Source: Streptomyces sp. SPB162
GTDB taxonomy: Bacteria; Actinomycetota; Actinomycetes; Streptomycetales; Streptomycetaceae
Direction: 5' to 3'
Assembly (NCBI RefSeq): GCF_029504575.1
Contig: NZ_JAQFII010000001.1
Span: 2,826,501 to 2,890,500 of the forward strand
DNA: 64,000 nucleotides
The translations under genes and the position numbers were made by a program. The notes beneath the pieces are model-generated. The model was not told the origin of the DNA, did no database searches, and saw only the letters and a list, made by a program, of their open reading frames with translations. This document shows, piece by piece, positions 34,303-41,671 of this stretch; position 1 is the stretch's first letter, and each line of letters begins with the position of its first letter.

Positions 34303-35298
34303 ATGACGATCACCGCCACAGCGCCTCGCGCCTCGGCCTACCGCGGCCGGCTGCGCTGGTGGACCGAGCTGCCGCTCATCGCCGTCGTGTACGCGCTCTA
34401 CTCGTGCGGCCGCCTCCTGGTCCGCGGTGACGTGGGCAACGCCATGGAGAGCGGGATCGACATCCTGCACCTCGAAGAGCTGATGCGGATCGATCCGGAG
34501 CGCTGGCTCAACGGCATCTGTACGAAGTACGCCGCCATCGGCGTGCCGGCGGACTTCGCGTACGCCTCCCTGCACTACCTCGTGACGCCCGCGATCCTCG
34601 TGTGGTTGTGGCGACGGCGCCCGACGCACTACCGCGCGGCCCGCACATGGCTCATGCTCTCCACCCTGCTCGGGCTGATCGGCTTCACCCTCATGCCCAC
34701 GGCGCCGCCGCGGCTGCTCGACTCCAGCCACGGCTTCATCGACACCATGGCGCAGTACGGCTCCTACGGCTGGTGGGGCCAGGAGGCCAGCGCCCCGCGC
34801 GGCCTCGGCGGTCTGACCAACCAGTACGCGGCGATGCCGAGCCTGCACGTCGGCTGGGCACTGTGGTGCGGGATCATGCTGTGGCGCTACGGGCGGACCC
34901 CGCTGGTGCGCTCGCTGGGCATCCTGTACCCGCTGCTCACCACCTTCGTGGTGATGGGCACCGCCAACCACTACCTGCTGGACGCGGTCGCCGGTGCGGC
35001 CGTCATGGGCATCGGGTACCTGCTGGCCCCGAAGGCGCTGCTCGCCGTCGACACGCTGCGCGCCCGGCGGGCCGTCCGGTCCGGCGCCACCACCTCCGCC
35101 GAGGGCCACAGCCCGGTCGTCGCGGCCTCCGCGATCGTCTCCGGCACGAAGGCGAGGACCCCGGCCCCGGCGGCTGCCAGGAACGCGCCGCACGGCCCGG
35201 CCGCCGGCGGGGTCCCGACCCCGCGGACGGCGTGGCAGGACGAGCACCGAGCCGATCCCTCGGACAGGTCTTCCGTGGGTCAGGGCCGATTGTCGTAG
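34303..35298 (+). CDS. PAP2-family integral membrane phosphatase/transferase
   Basis: About 331 aa with five or six predicted helices. Motifs of the PAP2/inositolphosphotransferase class are visible: MPSLHVGWALW (catalytic His) and ANHYLLDAVAG. The usual first KxxxxxxRP-type motif is poorly matched. Members act on lipid phosphates or transfer phosphoinositol head groups. The C-terminal 80 residues are polar, Ala/Pro-rich and probably cytoplasmic. I prefer ATG 34303 because GGGGAG precedes it and the palindrome at 34231 would sit in a normal promoter position; ATG 34258 is the longer alternative. The nuclease operon starts 21 bases after its stop. Confidence 0.8.
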   Translation: MTITATAPRASAYRGRLRWWTELPLIAVVYALYSCGRLLVRGDVGNAMESGIDILHLEELMRIDPERWLNGICTKYAAIGVPADFAYASLHYLVTPAILVWLWRRRPTHYRAARTWLMLSTLLGLIGFTLMPTAPPRLLDSSHGFIDTMAQYGSYGWWGQEASAPRGLGGLTNQYAAMPSLHVGWALWCGIMLWRYGRTPLVRSLGILYPLLTTFVVMGTANHYLLDAVAGAAVMGIGYLLAPKALLAVDTLRARRAVRSGATTSAEGHSPVVAASAIVSGTKARTPAPAAARNAPHGPAAGGVPTPRTAWQDEHRADPSDRSSVGQGRLS

Positions 35299-35319
35299 CG
35301 GGGTGCGAGACTTCCGCGG

Positions 35320-36459
35320 GTGAGCACTACGCACTATCTGCGGGAGCGGCTGGCCGAGTTGCGCGGACCGGCCACCCCACCACGTCCGCTCGACGCGCGG
35401 GCCCTCGCGGCCCTGGCCGCGAACCCCGGCTGCCGCCGCCGGGCCCTGCTCGACGCCGCCGGGATCGACAAGGGCGCGGTCGCGCAGGTGCTGGGCGCGC
35501 CCGCCCCGTTCGGGCAGTCCCAGTTCGCCTTCGCCCGCGGCCACGCCTTCGAGGCCCGGGTCAAGGCGGAGAAGTGCGCCGAGCTGCTGCGGCTGCTGGG
35601 CGCCCCCGAGGACAGCGGCGCGCTGCTGCCGGGCCTGTCGGCCGCCGGCCCTGAGGGCCGTACGGCGAGGACGCGGCTGGCCCTCGCGGAGGCGACCGCC
35701 GCCGGCTGCTGGACGCTGCTGGACCACCCGCTGCTGACGCTCGACGTCGCCGGCTCCACCGCCTACCTGGAGCCGGACGCGGTGGCGGTCGCGCCGGACG
35801 GCAGCTGGACGGTCGTGGAGGTCAAGTCCTTCCCGATCCTGGACGGCGGCGCGGACTCGGTGAAGGTGGGCGCCGCCGCCCGCCAGGCCGCGGTCTACGT
35901 GCTGGCGCTGGAGCGGCTCGCGGATCTCCTGGAGGAGACCACCGGTCCCGTGCGCGTCTCGCACGATGTGCTGCTGGTCTGCCCCAAGGACTTCTCCAAC
36001 CTGCCCACCGCCCAGTTCGTCGACGTGCGCAAGCAGCGCTCGGTGACCCGGCGGCAACTCACGCGGCTGACCCGCATCGAGGAGATCGCCGCGGAACTGC
36101 CGGACGGCACCACATTCGACCTGCGCTGGTCCGAGGACGGCCGGACGCCGACCCGGCCGGCCCCCGAACTGACCGCCGCCGTCGAGACGCTCCCCGCCGC
36201 GTACTCCCCCGAGTGCCTGGCCGCCTGCGAGCTGGCCTTCCACTGCCGTGACCGCTCCCGCGCCTGCGGCTCCGTCGAGTCCCTCGGCCGGGGGCTGCGC
36301 GGTGAACTGGGCACCCTCACCACGGTCGAGGCCGTGCTGGCGGCCGCCCTCGGCACGGACGCGGCCGGCGCCGAGGCGGACCCGGCCGTCGCCGCGCTGC
36401 GCCGCGCCGCCGCGCTGCGCGCCGAGGCGCTCGGCGCCGGAGGTGCCGCATGTCGCTGA
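35320..36459 (+). CDS. PD-(D/E)XK nuclease, RecB/Cas4-like, with putative Fe-S cysteines
   Basis: A 379-aa protein. A PD-(D/E)XK active site is visible as EPDAVAV (D153) followed 14 residues later by VVEVKS (E167, K169). One Cys near the N-terminus (C38 in NPGCRRR) and a C-terminal set C299-x3-C303-x5-C309-x6-C316 match the layout of Cas4 and AddB nucleases that hold a 4Fe-4S cluster. The QAAVYVLALE helix fits the motif that follows the core in RecB-type nucleases. GTG 35320 starts it; the site upstream is weak. Its end overlaps the next gene, and an SF1 helicase follows. Function is inferred: single-strand DNA processing together with the helicase. No phenotype is known to me. Confidence 0.7.
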   Translation: MSTTHYLRERLAELRGPATPPRPLDARALAALAANPGCRRRALLDAAGIDKGAVAQVLGAPAPFGQSQFAFARGHAFEARVKAEKCAELLRLLGAPEDSGALLPGLSAAGPEGRTARTRLALAEATAAGCWTLLDHPLLTLDVAGSTAYLEPDAVAVAPDGSWTVVEVKSFPILDGGADSVKVGAAARQAAVYVLALERLADLLEETTGPVRVSHDVLLVCPKDFSNLPTAQFVDVRKQRSVTRRQLTRLTRIEEIAAELPDGTTFDLRWSEDGRTPTRPAPELTAAVETLPAAYSPECLAACELAFHCRDRSRACGSVESLGRGLRGELGTLTTVEAVLAAALGTDAAGAEADPAVAALRRAAALRAEALGAGGAACR

Positions 36460-38012
36460 TCGGGACCCTGGCGCGGGCCGAGGCCGTGGTCGCGGGCCGC
36501 GCGCAGCCGCTGGCGACGGTCAGGCATCGGCACCTGTCACTCCATCCGCTGGTGTTCGTGCCGCTGACCACGGCGGGCGAGGTCGGCGCGCCGCTGGGCG
36601 CGCTGGTGGGCCGCGACCGGACGTCGCCGAGCCTCCTGGTGGTGCCGCAGCCGCGCGACCGGGACCTGCGCTTCGACTTCCTCGCGGCACTGGCGACCAC
36701 GGTCGTCGCGCACATGGACCGGTACGCGGACGAGGTGGAGACCGAACCGGCGACGCGCAACCGCGAGGAGTCCGAGGTCTGCGCCGACGCCCCGCAGATC
36801 ATCGTGCCGAACACGTCGGCGGCCGACTATGTCCGGCTCCTCGGCCGCTCCACCCGGTTCCGCCGCACGGCGGAGGAGAATCCGGACGAGCCCTACCCGG
36901 TTCCCTCACGGGTGCCGCTGGCCGGGCGCTGGCTGACCCACTACGGGGAGCGCGCCCGCACGCCCGGCTCCTCGCTGCTGCTGTCGATGACGGAGCTGCT
37001 GGCGCGGCACTGGGCGACCGGCCAGAGCAATCTGGAGGACCAGCACCTCGGCGCGCTGCTTGCCTGGATCGACCCGCCCGAGGGCATGACCGGCGCCGAG
37101 GCGGCCCGCCGCGCGGAGACCGGACGCGGGGCCGACGGCCTGCTGCTGAGCCCGCCCGCGGGCCCGGCGACCGACCCGGCCTTCGACAACACGGTGCTGG
37201 CCCCCGCGATGTCCCGCTACGACGCGGCCCGCGCGGCGGCGCGGGCGGCGGGCGAGGAGCGGTCCCACGCGACGTCCGTCGCCGAGGCCGAGGTGCGGGC
37301 GCTCGTCGAGAGTCAGTTGCGGCCGGCCTGGGACGATGTGTGGCGGGGGCTCGACCTGCTGCGGGCGCTGCCCGAGGGCGGGCACGTCGAGGAGCGCTGG
37401 AAGCGGGACCGCTGGTCGTACACCGCGCACCGGGACCGGGTGCGGGCCGGTGAGCCGCCGCAGCCGAAGCGCGACGACGCCATCGCCGCCGCGCAGAAGC
37501 TGATGGGCCGGGAGACGGCCCAGGTGCGGCTGGAGGCGCAGGAGGCGCTGGACGATCCGCTGGTGATGGCCGGCCGGCGGCTGTCCGGCGAGGCGTTCGC
37601 GGGCGAGGTCACCGACGTGGTGATGGCGTACAGCGAGGCGAAGGTGCCGCGCCCGCGCCCGCTGGTGACGATCGCGACCGCGGACGTGCCGCATTTCGAC
37701 ACCGACGCCAAGCTCTACCGCGCGCTTCCCGGCGGGAAGACCCAGGAGGCCCGCTTCGTCGAGCGGCCGGCGCCGGGCGAGGTCACGGTGCGGCTGCTGA
37801 ACGGCATGGGCCGGGGCAAGGTCCCCGACGAGGGATCGGTGCCCGCCGCCGGCGACCGCGTGTGCTGGACGCTGTTCGAGCACGCGCCGCGGGGCGGTCC
37901 CGAGCTGCCCGACCCCGAGAACACCCCGTGGACGCACGGCGGGCCGCCGCAGTCCGCCGCCCCGCCTGCCGCCCCCGCACCCGACCCCGTCACCGTGGAG
38001 GACTTCCTGTGA
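36450..38012 (+). CDS. Unknown protein between nuclease and helicase, 520 aa
   Basis: I do not recognise a family. ATG 36450 overlaps the nuclease gene by ten bases and has GGAGGT five bases upstream; its TGA overlaps the helicase GTG. The middle is acidic and helical. The C-terminal 120 residues (RPLVTIATADVPHF, then GEVTVRLLNGMGRGKVPDEG) look beta-rich, like the barrel inserted in Upf1-type helicases. Since single-chain proteins exist in which a RecB-like nuclease is fused to an Upf1-like helicase (TM0106 family), this subunit may supply the connecting region as a separate chain. That is inference. Confidence 0.55.
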   Translation: MSLIGTLARAEAVVAGRAQPLATVRHRHLSLHPLVFVPLTTAGEVGAPLGALVGRDRTSPSLLVVPQPRDRDLRFDFLAALATTVVAHMDRYADEVETEPATRNREESEVCADAPQIIVPNTSAADYVRLLGRSTRFRRTAEENPDEPYPVPSRVPLAGRWLTHYGERARTPGSSLLLSMTELLARHWATGQSNLEDQHLGALLAWIDPPEGMTGAEAARRAETGRGADGLLLSPPAGPATDPAFDNTVLAPAMSRYDAARAAARAAGEERSHATSVAEAEVRALVESQLRPAWDDVWRGLDLLRALPEGGHVEERWKRDRWSYTAHRDRVRAGEPPQPKRDDAIAAAQKLMGRETAQVRLEAQEALDDPLVMAGRRLSGEAFAGEVTDVVMAYSEAKVPRPRPLVTIATADVPHFDTDAKLYRALPGGKTQEARFVERPAPGEVTVRLLNGMGRGKVPDEGSVPAAGDRVCWTLFEHAPRGGPELPDPENTPWTHGGPPQSAAPPAAPAPDPVTVEDFL

Positions 38013-39391
38013 GCCGCACGACGGAGGACTCGCCGCCCCACGGGCCGGCGCGACCCGCCCCGCGCGACCCCGCCGCCGAGGCGGCGGCGGTCACCGAGGC
38101 GATCCTGCGCGACACGCTGCACGGCTCCTCGCGCGGTGTCGTCGTCGACTCCCCGCCGGGCGCGGGCAAGTCGACACTCGTGGTGCGCGCCGCGCGGGAA
38201 CTGGCGGCGGCGGGCGAGTCGTTGATGGTCGTGGCGCAGACGAACGCCCAGGTGGACGATCTCGCGGACCGGTTGGCGACCGCCGACCCCGGGCTGGCGA
38301 TCGGCCGGCTGCACGGCGCCGACTCGCCGCCCGATCCGCTGCTCGACCGGCATCCGTCGATCGTGAAGTCCGCGAAGGTGGGCGATCTCGCGCAGCAGAA
38401 GGTGGTGATCGCGACCTCGGCGAAGTGGGCGTACGTGAAGACCACCGATCTCACGTCACCCTGGCGGCACGCGATCGTGGACGAGGCCTACCAGATGCGC
38501 TCGGACGCGCTGTTGCAGGTGGCCGGCCTCTTCGAGCGGGCGCTGTTCGTCGGCGACCCCGGGCAGCTGGACCCGTTCAGCGTGGTGGGCGCCGACCAGT
38601 GGGCGGGGTTGAGCTACGACCCGTCGGCGAGCGCGGTGGTGACGCTGCTGGCGCACAACCCGGGGCTTCCCCAGCACCGGCTGCCGGTCTCGTGGCGGCT
38701 CCCGGCATCGGCGGCGCCGCTGGTGTCGCGGGCGTTCTACCCGTACACGCCGTTCCGCAGCGGCACCGGGCCCGGCGTCCGGCGGCTGTCGTTCGGGGTG
38801 CCCTCGCAGGGCACCGGCCCCGACGAGGTGCTGGACGAGGCGGCCGCCTCGGGCTGGGGGCTGCTGGAGCTGCCGGCCCGCCACACCCCCCGGACGGATC
38901 CCGAGGCGGTGCACGCGGTGGCCCTGGTGGTGCGGCGGCTGCTGGACCGGGGCGGGGTGACGTTCAGCGAGCGCTCGGCGGAGCCGGCGCCGCTGACCGC
39001 GGACCGGATCGCCGTCGGCACCGCCCACCGCGACCAGGCGGCGGCGGTGCGGTCGGCACTCACCGCGCTGGGCGTGGCCGGCGTCGCCGTGGACACCGCG
39101 AACCGGTTGCAGGGCCGGGAGTTCGACGTGACGGTCTTCCTGCACCCGCTGTCGGGACGCCCGGACGCGACGGCCTTCCATCTGGAGACGGGCCGGCTGT
39201 GCGTGCTCGCCTCCCGGCATCGGCACGCTTGCATCGTGGTCTGCCGGGCCGGCGTGGCGAAGCTGCTGGACGAGCACCCGTCGACGGAACCGGTGCAGCT
39301 CGGGGTGACGGTGAAGTTCCCCGACGGCTGGGAGGCCAACCACGCCGTCCTGGCGCACCTGGACGAGCACAAGGTCCCCTACCGGACGTAG
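38009..39391 (+). CDS. Superfamily 1 (Upf1-like) helicase/ATPase
   Basis: A 460-aa P-loop protein. Walker A is SPPGAGKSTL (K54). The Walker B is HAIVDEAYQM with D158-E159, the DEAxQ form of Upf1-type SF1B helicases. Motif III is LFVGDPGQLDP, motif IV SWRLP, motif V TANRLQGREFDV and motif VI VLASRHRHAC. It is short for a stand-alone helicase and lacks obvious accessory domains, consistent with partners encoded upstream. GTG 38009 overlaps the preceding stop and has GGAGGA six bases upstream. The three genes are almost certainly one translationally coupled operon. Confidence 0.8.
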   Translation: MSRTTEDSPPHGPARPAPRDPAAEAAAVTEAILRDTLHGSSRGVVVDSPPGAGKSTLVVRAARELAAAGESLMVVAQTNAQVDDLADRLATADPGLAIGRLHGADSPPDPLLDRHPSIVKSAKVGDLAQQKVVIATSAKWAYVKTTDLTSPWRHAIVDEAYQMRSDALLQVAGLFERALFVGDPGQLDPFSVVGADQWAGLSYDPSASAVVTLLAHNPGLPQHRLPVSWRLPASAAPLVSRAFYPYTPFRSGTGPGVRRLSFGVPSQGTGPDEVLDEAAASGWGLLELPARHTPRTDPEAVHAVALVVRRLLDRGGVTFSERSAEPAPLTADRIAVGTAHRDQAAAVRSALTALGVAGVAVDTANRLQGREFDVTVFLHPLSGRPDATAFHLETGRLCVLASRHRHACIVVCRAGVAKLLDEHPSTEPVQLGVTVKFPDGWEANHAVLAHLDEHKVPYRT

Positions 39392-39482
39392 GCCCGCTGC
39401 GGAGCAGCACGTCGGACGGCCCGCAGGCGCCCTTGCGCGGGCGCGGGACAATGGAACGCGCGAATCCTTTGGAGGTAGGTAC

Positions 39483-39846
39483 ATGTCCGAGCCGCAGTCG
39501 GCTCACGACCGGCGCGACGCCGTCCCGCCGGCGCCCGCACGGCGCCTGCGCCCGGCGGAGCTGCTCTTCGAGCCCGCCCAGGCCCCTCGCCGACGAGGAG
39601 CACTTCTTCGACCTGGAGTCGCTCGACGATCCCCGGCAGCTGCTGGCGCGCTCCACGGAACTGGCGCTGGCCTTCCGCGCCGCCGCCGACCGGGCGACGG
39701 AGTACCAGGCGATAGCCGCGGCCCAGCTGGCGGACCCCCGCCGGTTCGATCGGCTGACGTTCGCCGCGATCGCCGAGCAGTCGGGCTGGACCGAGGACTA
39801 CGCGAAGAAGATGGTCGAGTTCGGGACACGCCTGCAGGAGCGGTGA
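39483..39846 (+). pseudogene. Small HTH-like protein gene with a +1 frameshift
   Basis: A strong GGAGGT precedes ATG 39483, giving MSEPQSAHDRRDAV ... ELLFEPAQA. The frame then becomes Arg/Pro-rich and non-coding in character. From about 39588 a different frame reads ADEEHFFDLESLDDPRQLL and continues with host-like composition to IAEQSGWTEDYAKKMVEFG and a TGA at 39846. Deleting one C from the run at 39583-39586 joins the two into one product of about 120 aa. The C-terminal half looks like a small helix-turn-helix. Either the gene is recently broken or the base is a sequencing error. It follows the helicase by 91 bases. Confidence 0.65.
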
Positions 39847-39998
39847 CCGGAATCAGCTCCGCGAGCCGGTGACGGTGTCAAGCGGTCCCAGCCCTTTGGC
39901 ATATGCGCGACGCGCAAGGTACCGGACGACCGTTGTTCCTGTCCCGTATTCGTCCGATTCACCTCAACTCAGTGCGATCGGCCGGTACCTCTAGGTGT

Positions 39999-40625
39999 AT
40001 GAGCGAATGGCAGTGGGATACCTGGAGGCATCCGGACAGTTCGGTGGCCGGTGACCCGACGGAGCCCGAACGGCAGTCGCACACCGCGTACGTCACCCCG
40101 GCGGGAGCGGAGTGGCTCGCCTCTGCCAGTGCTTTCCCGCGCAGCGTCCAGGCGCTCTGGAGCGCCCGCCCCACCGCGCCGAGCGTGCTGCCGTGCGGCA
40201 CGGTCTTCGACGTGGTGAACCTCCCCGCGCTCTTCGGCCGCCGAGTGCTGGAGCAGTTATGGGCCGCCGGGCCCGGCAGCGGGCCGGTGGCGCTGCACCG
40301 CGGCCGGGTGCTGCTGCTGGTCGCCCCCGGGTGCGCCCAGCGGCTGCCGTCGCTGCTGGGCTGGGAGGAGTGGAGCCGCTCGGTGCCGCCGCTGATGTGC
40401 CACGGCCTGGGTGACGCGGTGACCGTGCCGCCGTTGTACGGCGACGAGACCGGTCTGGACACCGAGGGCGGGTCGTCACGCTGGGTGGTGGCCCCCGACA
40501 CCCGTCAGCCGTGGCTCCCCGGCCCCGACGTGCTGCTGTGGGCGTGCATCCGCGCGGCCCGTGCCGCCGCCCGCCTCTTCGCTCCCGCGCCGGCCTCTTC
40601 GGCCTCCCCGGCCGGATCGGCCTGA
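39999..40625 (+). CDS. Unknown streptomycete protein with a TTA codon (primase/polymerase-like annotation possible)
   Basis: A 208-aa soluble protein (MSEWQWDTWRHPDSS at the start). YVTPAGAEWLASASAFPRSVQ and VLPCGTVFDVVNLPALFG resemble the short N-terminal primase/polymerase-like domain annotated in many Streptomyces genomes; this is recollection, and no catalytic residues can be confirmed. Leu87 is encoded by TTA at 40257-40259, so translation should depend on the bldA tRNA. ATG 39999 has only a close AGGTG upstream. A 9-bp tandem repeat overlaps its stop codon and tRNA-Lys follows. Confidence 0.6.
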   Translation: MSEWQWDTWRHPDSSVAGDPTEPERQSHTAYVTPAGAEWLASASAFPRSVQALWSARPTAPSVLPCGTVFDVVNLPALFGRRVLEQLWAAGPGSGPVALHRGRVLLLVAPGCAQRLPSLLGWEEWSRSVPPLMCHGLGDAVTVPPLYGDETGLDTEGGSSRWVVAPDTRQPWLPGPDVLLWACIRAARAAARLFAPAPASSASPAGSA

Positions 40626-40648
40626 TCCGCCTGATCGGCCTGATCGGG
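40615..40648. repeat. 9-bp tandem repeat over a stop codon
   Basis: GATCGGCCT, GATCCGCCT, GATCGGCCT and a partial GATCGGG lie head to tail across the TGA of the preceding gene. The unit is a multiple of three, so copy-number change would alter the C-terminus or stop position modestly. Confidence 0.7.
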
Positions 40649-40701
40649 ATATTCGATTTTCGCTCCGCCGGAAGCGGATGCTAATGTCTGTCTCGCAGCA
40701 C

Positions 40702-40775
40702 GCGCCGCTAGCTCAGTTGGTTAGAGCAGCTGACTCTTAATCAGCGGGTCCGGGGTTCGAGTCCCTGGCGGCGCA
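40702..40775 (+). tRNA. tRNA-Lys (anticodon CUU), copy 1
   Basis: Acceptor GCGCCGC pairs with GCGGCGC. The D-arm is TAGCTCAGTTGGTTAGAGCA, the anticodon loop CTCTTAA gives CTT, and the T-arm is GGGGTTCGAGTCCC. It differs from the other two tRNA-Lys genes in this window only at the last acceptor pair (C-G instead of T-A). Confidence 0.95.
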
Positions 40776-40798
40776 CCTACGGAAACTCCGTTGACCTG

Positions 40799-40824
40799 GG
40801 CGTTCCTCCTTCGGGAGGGGCGCC
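40799..40824 (+). terminator. Terminator after tRNA-Lys copy 1
   Basis: GGCGTTCCTCC pairs with GGAGGGGCGCC through two G-T wobbles around a TTCG tetraloop, followed by TTTCGTC. Confidence 0.7.
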
Positions 40825-40914
40825 TTTCGTCATGTCCCGAAGAGTGCGGGAGCGGTACGGAAGCGGCCCGGCGCGGTATCAAGGCCTGGGAGAGACCGTC
40901 TCCAGGAGGCCCGC

Positions 40915-41667
40915 ATGCCGCTGCCGCACTACCGTCCCCCGGACGGGCCCGACGGCGCGCCCGACGCGGATCGGCGTCCGCCGTCGCACCGCGTCGGCCG
41001 GATGGCGGCAGGCATCATCGCGGTCACCGTGGTGACCGGCGCCTGGCTGCTGCGCGACGGCACGCAGGAGCGGGAGCCGCCGCTGCCCGCCGCGGCCGAG
41101 GCGGTCTCCACGGCCGGGCGCAACCCGGACGGCGGACGACCGCCGGAGTTCGTCCTGCCGCCGCGCGCGGCCCCGCTGCCCGCCGCCGTCCCCGAACGGA
41201 TCCGCATCCCGGCCATCGGGGTCGACACGTCCGTCATGCGGCTCAGGCTCGACACGGCCGGCCGGCTGCAGACCCCGTCGGAGACCCAGCACGCGCTGGT
41301 CGGCTGGTACGCGGGCGGCGCCACGCCCGGCGCGCCGGGCGGCGCCGTCCTGGCCGGCCACGTGGACACCCGCGAGGGCCCCGCGGTCTTCTACCGGCTC
41401 GGCGGGCTGCACAAGGGCGACCGGATCGAGATCGACCGCGCGGACGGCCGTACCGCCGTCTTCACGGTGTACGGCAACGAGGTGTACGCCAAGCGGGACT
41501 TCCCCACCGACCGGGTCTACGGCGCGACGCCGGACGCGGAACTCCGGGTGATCACCTGTGGCGGGGCGTTCAGCGAGGCGGCGGGTTACCTGGGTAACGT
41601 CGTGGTCTACGCCCGCCTCACCGGCTCCACCGGACCCGAGCCGGGGTCCGACTCCGGTTCGAGGTGA
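40915..41667 (+). CDS. Class F sortase
   Basis: A 250-aa membrane-anchored transpeptidase. A polar N-terminus and one membrane helix (MAAGIIAVTVVTGAWLL) precede the catalytic domain. H149 (AGHVDT) and C215 (LRVITCGG) are the catalytic pair, with a basic residue expected later. Class F sortases are common in actinobacteria and are thought to attach or process surface proteins. ATG 40915 is preceded by AGGAGG at ideal spacing. The candidate substrate, a protein with a C-terminal helix and RRRRSR tail, is encoded at 44559-45221, with a lysyl-PG synthase gene between them. Confidence 0.88.
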   Translation: MPLPHYRPPDGPDGAPDADRRPPSHRVGRMAAGIIAVTVVTGAWLLRDGTQEREPPLPAAAEAVSTAGRNPDGGRPPEFVLPPRAAPLPAAVPERIRIPAIGVDTSVMRLRLDTAGRLQTPSETQHALVGWYAGGATPGAPGGAVLAGHVDTREGPAVFYRLGGLHKGDRIEIDRADGRTAVFTVYGNEVYAKRDFPTDRVYGATPDAELRVITCGGAFSEAAGYLGNVVVYARLTGSTGPEPGSDSGSR

Positions 41668-41671
41668 CGCC

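Noticed and set aside
38425..39482. Upstream part of a long plus-strand frame ending at 39846
   Set aside because: It overlaps the helicase gene in another frame and is Gly/Arg/Ala-rich. Only its last 260 bases, beyond the frameshift at 39583, are coding.
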